Assembly (NCBI GenBank): GCA_029978325.1
Contig: JAPOJR010000012.1
Coordinates: 1-40,177 of the forward strand
Source of the DNA: Alphaproteobacteria bacterium
Lineage (GTDB): Bacteria; Pseudomonadota; Alphaproteobacteria; Bin95
Reading direction: 5' to 3'
Length of the DNA: 40,177 nucleotides
This document shows positions 37,542 to 40,177 of this stretch, in pieces. The notes beneath the pieces were generated by a model. The model made no database searches and was not told where the DNA came from. It worked only from the letters and a program-made list of their open reading frames with translations. The translations under genes were made by a program, and so were the position numbers. Within the stretch, counting starts at the first letter, position 1; every line of letters begins with the position of its first letter.

Positions 37542-39911
37542 ATGACCGACTCCATTGATGTAATGGACGCCGAATTCGAGAAATTCGCCATCGGCCAGCC
37601 GGTGCCGCGCAAGGAAGACCCGATCCTGGTGCGCGGCCAGGGTCTCTATGCCGATGACGTCAATCTGCCGGGCCAGGCCTATGGCGTGCTGGTGCGGTCG
37701 CCGATCGCGCATGGCGTCATCAAGGCGATCGAGACCGACGACGCTAAGGCGATGCCGGGAGTGTTGGCGGTTTATACCGGCGCCGATCTGGCCGCCATGG
37801 GCTATGCCAAGATGGGCTCAGGCATGAGCTTTAAGCAACGCGACGGCTCGGACATGCCAAAGCCGGTGCAAAGCGTCCTGGCGCGGGACAAGGTGCGCTT
37901 TGTGGGCGACCCGGTCGCGCTGGTGGTGGCCGAGACCGTCTACCAGGCAAAAGACGCCGCGGAGGCGGTGTTCCTGGATTTGGAGCAACTGCCCGCCGTG
38001 ACCCGGGCGGTCGACGCGGTCAGGCCGGATGCGCCGCTGATTTACGACGCGACGCCGGGCAATGTGGTGCTGGACTTTCACCATGGCGATACCGCTGCGG
38101 TTGACAAGGCGTTCGCCGAGGCGGCGCATGTGGTGGCGATGGAGATCGACAATTCCCGCGTCGTCGTTGCGCCCATTGAGCCGCGCGGCGCGGTGGCCGA
38201 ATACGATCCGGCGAGCGAGCGCTTCACCATCCGCATTGGCAGCCAGGGCGCATTCCCGATGCGCAACAACCTGGCGAGCCTGCTAGGCGTCGAGCGCGAC
38301 AAGGTGCATGTGCTGGTCGGCCACACCGGCGGCTCGTTCGGCATGAAATCAGCGGTCTATCCGGAGGTGGTGGCGGTGCTGGCCGCAGCGAAGGCGCTGG
38401 GCCGGCCGGTGAAATGGACCAACGACCGCTCTGAAAGTTTCCTTTCGGACAGCCACGGCCGGGCGCACGAGATGCGGCAGACGATAGCCTTCGATGCCGA
38501 CGGCAACATTACGGCGTTGCGGGTGGAGGGCTATGGCAATATCGGCGCTAACCTCTCCAACGGCGGCACGATGCAGCCGACCGGCAACGTGGTGAAGAAC
38601 TCTATCAGCGTCTACAAAACGCCGTTGCAGGATGTCTCGACCAAGGCGGTGTTCACCAACGCGACGCCTGTCGGCCCCTACCGCGGCGCAGGCCGGCCCG
38701 AAAACAACTACTACGTCGAACGGCTGATGGACACTGCCGCCCACCAGATGGGCTTGGACCCGGTCGAGCTGCGCAAGCGCAACCATATTCAGCCCGACCA
38801 GTTCCCCTACAAGACTCCCGCTAACACCGTCTATGACAGCGGCGACTTTTCCGGCCTGCTCGACAAGGCGCTGGTCAACGCGAACTATCATGGCTTCGAG
38901 GCGCGGCGGCAGGAGAGCCTGAAGAAGGGCCTGCTGCGCGGCATCGGCATCGGCCAGTACCTCGAAGTGACTGGCCCGCCGTCCAAAGAGATGGGCGGCA
39001 TCCGCTTTGAGGATGATGGCACGGTCACGATCATCACCGGCACGATGGACTATGGCCAGGGCCATGCGACGCCGTTTGCGCAGGTGCTGTCCAGCCGCCT
39101 CGGCATTCCGTTCGATAAGATCCGCCTGATACAGGGCGACTCGGATGAGCTAACCGCCGGCGGCGGCACGGGTGGATCGAAGTCGTTGATGATGTCGGGC
39201 CAGGCGATTTTTGAGGCGAGCGAAATCGTTAAGGAAGCGGGAACAAAAATCGCGGCGCACATGCTGGAGGCATCGGCTGCCGATATCGAGTTCCATATCC
39301 GTCCGGAAGGCGGCGCGTTCGAAATCGTCGGCACTGACCGGCGCATTGGCATCATGGAATTGGCAGAGCGTCTTCGTGCGGGCGTCACCGATTTGCCGTC
39401 GGACGTGCCGAAAACGCTTTCTGTCTCGCATATCGCCGACGGCCCGCCCTTCTCCTATCCGAATGGCTGCCACATTGCGGAGGTCGAGGTCGATCCGGAG
39501 ACCGGCGTGACGCAGGTGGTGAAATACACCATGGTCAACGACTTCGGCGTCGTCGTGAACCCAATGTTGGTGGAGGGGCAGTCACATGGCGGCGTCGCCC
39601 AGGGCCTGGGCCAGGCGCTGATGGAGCATGTGGTCTATGACGAAGATGGCCAGCCGCTCTCTGGCTCCTTCATGGATTATGCCCTGCCGCGTGCCAGCGA
39701 CATGCCGTGGATGGAGACCGACTACCACTCCTCACCGGCCAAAACCAATGCGTTGGGCGTCAAGGGCTGTGGCGAGGCCGGGTGTGCGGGGGCGATGCCG
39801 GCGGTGATGAATGCGTTGGTAGACGCGCTGCGGCGCGAGTACGGCATCGACCATATCGACATGCCGGCGACGCCTCTCCGTGTTTGGGACGCGATCCAGG
39901 CGGCCAAATAG
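37542..39911 (+). CDS. xanthine dehydrogenase family protein, molybdopterin-binding (large) subunit
   Basis: 789 aa; FAIGQPVPRKEDPILVRGQGLYADDVNLPGQAYGVLVRSPIAHG; GSFGMKSAVYPEV; PVGPYRGAGRPENNYYVERLMD; GVKGCGEAGCAGAMPAVMNAL. Confidence 0.95.
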   Translation: MTDSIDVMDAEFEKFAIGQPVPRKEDPILVRGQGLYADDVNLPGQAYGVLVRSPIAHGVIKAIETDDAKAMPGVLAVYTGADLAAMGYAKMGSGMSFKQRDGSDMPKPVQSVLARDKVRFVGDPVALVVAETVYQAKDAAEAVFLDLEQLPAVTRAVDAVRPDAPLIYDATPGNVVLDFHHGDTAAVDKAFAEAAHVVAMEIDNSRVVVAPIEPRGAVAEYDPASERFTIRIGSQGAFPMRNNLASLLGVERDKVHVLVGHTGGSFGMKSAVYPEVVAVLAAAKALGRPVKWTNDRSESFLSDSHGRAHEMRQTIAFDADGNITALRVEGYGNIGANLSNGGTMQPTGNVVKNSISVYKTPLQDVSTKAVFTNATPVGPYRGAGRPENNYYVERLMDTAAHQMGLDPVELRKRNHIQPDQFPYKTPANTVYDSGDFSGLLDKALVNANYHGFEARRQESLKKGLLRGIGIGQYLEVTGPPSKEMGGIRFEDDGTVTIITGTMDYGQGHATPFAQVLSSRLGIPFDKIRLIQGDSDELTAGGGTGGSKSLMMSGQAIFEASEIVKEAGTKIAAHMLEASAADIEFHIRPEGGAFEIVGTDRRIGIMELAERLRAGVTDLPSDVPKTLSVSHIADGPPFSYPNGCHIAEVEVDPETGVTQVVKYTMVNDFGVVVNPMLVEGQSHGGVAQGLGQALMEHVVYDEDGQPLSGSFMDYALPRASDMPWMETDYHSSPAKTNALGVKGCGEAGCAGAMPAVMNALVDALRREYGIDHIDMPATPLRVWDAIQAAK

Positions 39912-39941
39912 CTTCAGGCCATCTGAGCCACTTGTTATGAA

Positions 39942-39977
39942 GGGCCGGTATGAAGTGCAATGGCGCCATACCGGCCC
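39942..39977 (+). terminator. terminator-like stem-loop downstream of the XDH-family gene
   Basis: Perfect 11 bp stem GGGCCGGTATG-(14 nt)-CATACCGGCCC followed by an AT-rich stretch. Confidence 0.55.
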
Positions 39978-40112
39978 GATATTATATTCGCTGATGTTAG
40001 CGATCATGATCTAGTGCGGCTGATTCCTGCCGTAAATGCACGATTGCCGAAATGACAAATCCAAAGGCGCGGACATATCGGATCCCCGGCTACGCCGGCG
40101 ACTATCGCGGCG

Positions 40113-40163
40113 GCTAGAGCAACGCCCGATCAAATGGAGCCATTTGATCGGGGGAAGTTGCTC
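40113..40163 (+). repeat. large intergenic palindromic repeat
   Basis: GAGCAAC-g-CCCGATCAAATGG-ag-CCATTTGATCGGG-ggaa-GTTGCTC: 13 bp inner and 7 bp outer arms; 25 nt of it recurs at 32881-32905. Confidence 0.8.
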
Positions 40164-40177
40164 GCCATTCATAGAGT

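Overview
This 40.2 kb, GC-rich window looks alphaproteobacterial (inferred from gene content; no searches run). Left (1-7.6 kb): small enzyme genes: PhhB-type dehydratase, minimal zinc metallopeptidase, GST, two tandem ketopantoate-reductase-like genes, a PhyH dioxygenase with a translationally coupled small ORF, nitroreductase, LLM oxidoreductase, DUF2852-like protein and TetR regulator. Centre (7.7-20.6 kb): SAF/homoserine-dehydrogenase-like oxidoreductase, AFG1/ZapE ATPase, MFS, and a textbook mdh-sucC-sucD-sucA-sucB-lpd cluster. At 20.7-25.0 kb is the best candidate for an undescribed system: a four-gene, apparently co-transcribed module with a membrane-anchored RoxA/MauG-superfamily-like di-heme cytochrome c, two mutually paralogous multi-TM proteins sharing a WRxxW...HLxWGxGL...QG signature, and a membrane-anchored P-loop protein with a Lys-to-Arg Walker A. 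A CRP/FNR-type palindrome lies upstream. Right (25-40 kb): a branched-chain-amino-acid-type ABC transporter, a five-PAS class III cyclase, a GNAT pseudogene broken at the dyad of a palindromic repeat that recurs at the window end, a minus-strand catabolic-looking cluster (HpcH/HpaI aldolase, D-2-hydroxyacid dehydrogenase, Gfo/Idh/MocA, MFS) containing a BIME-like pair of inverted REP hairpins with compensatory base changes, and a xanthine-dehydrogenase-family molybdopterin subunit. No tRNA, rRNA, CRISPR array or transposase was recognised.
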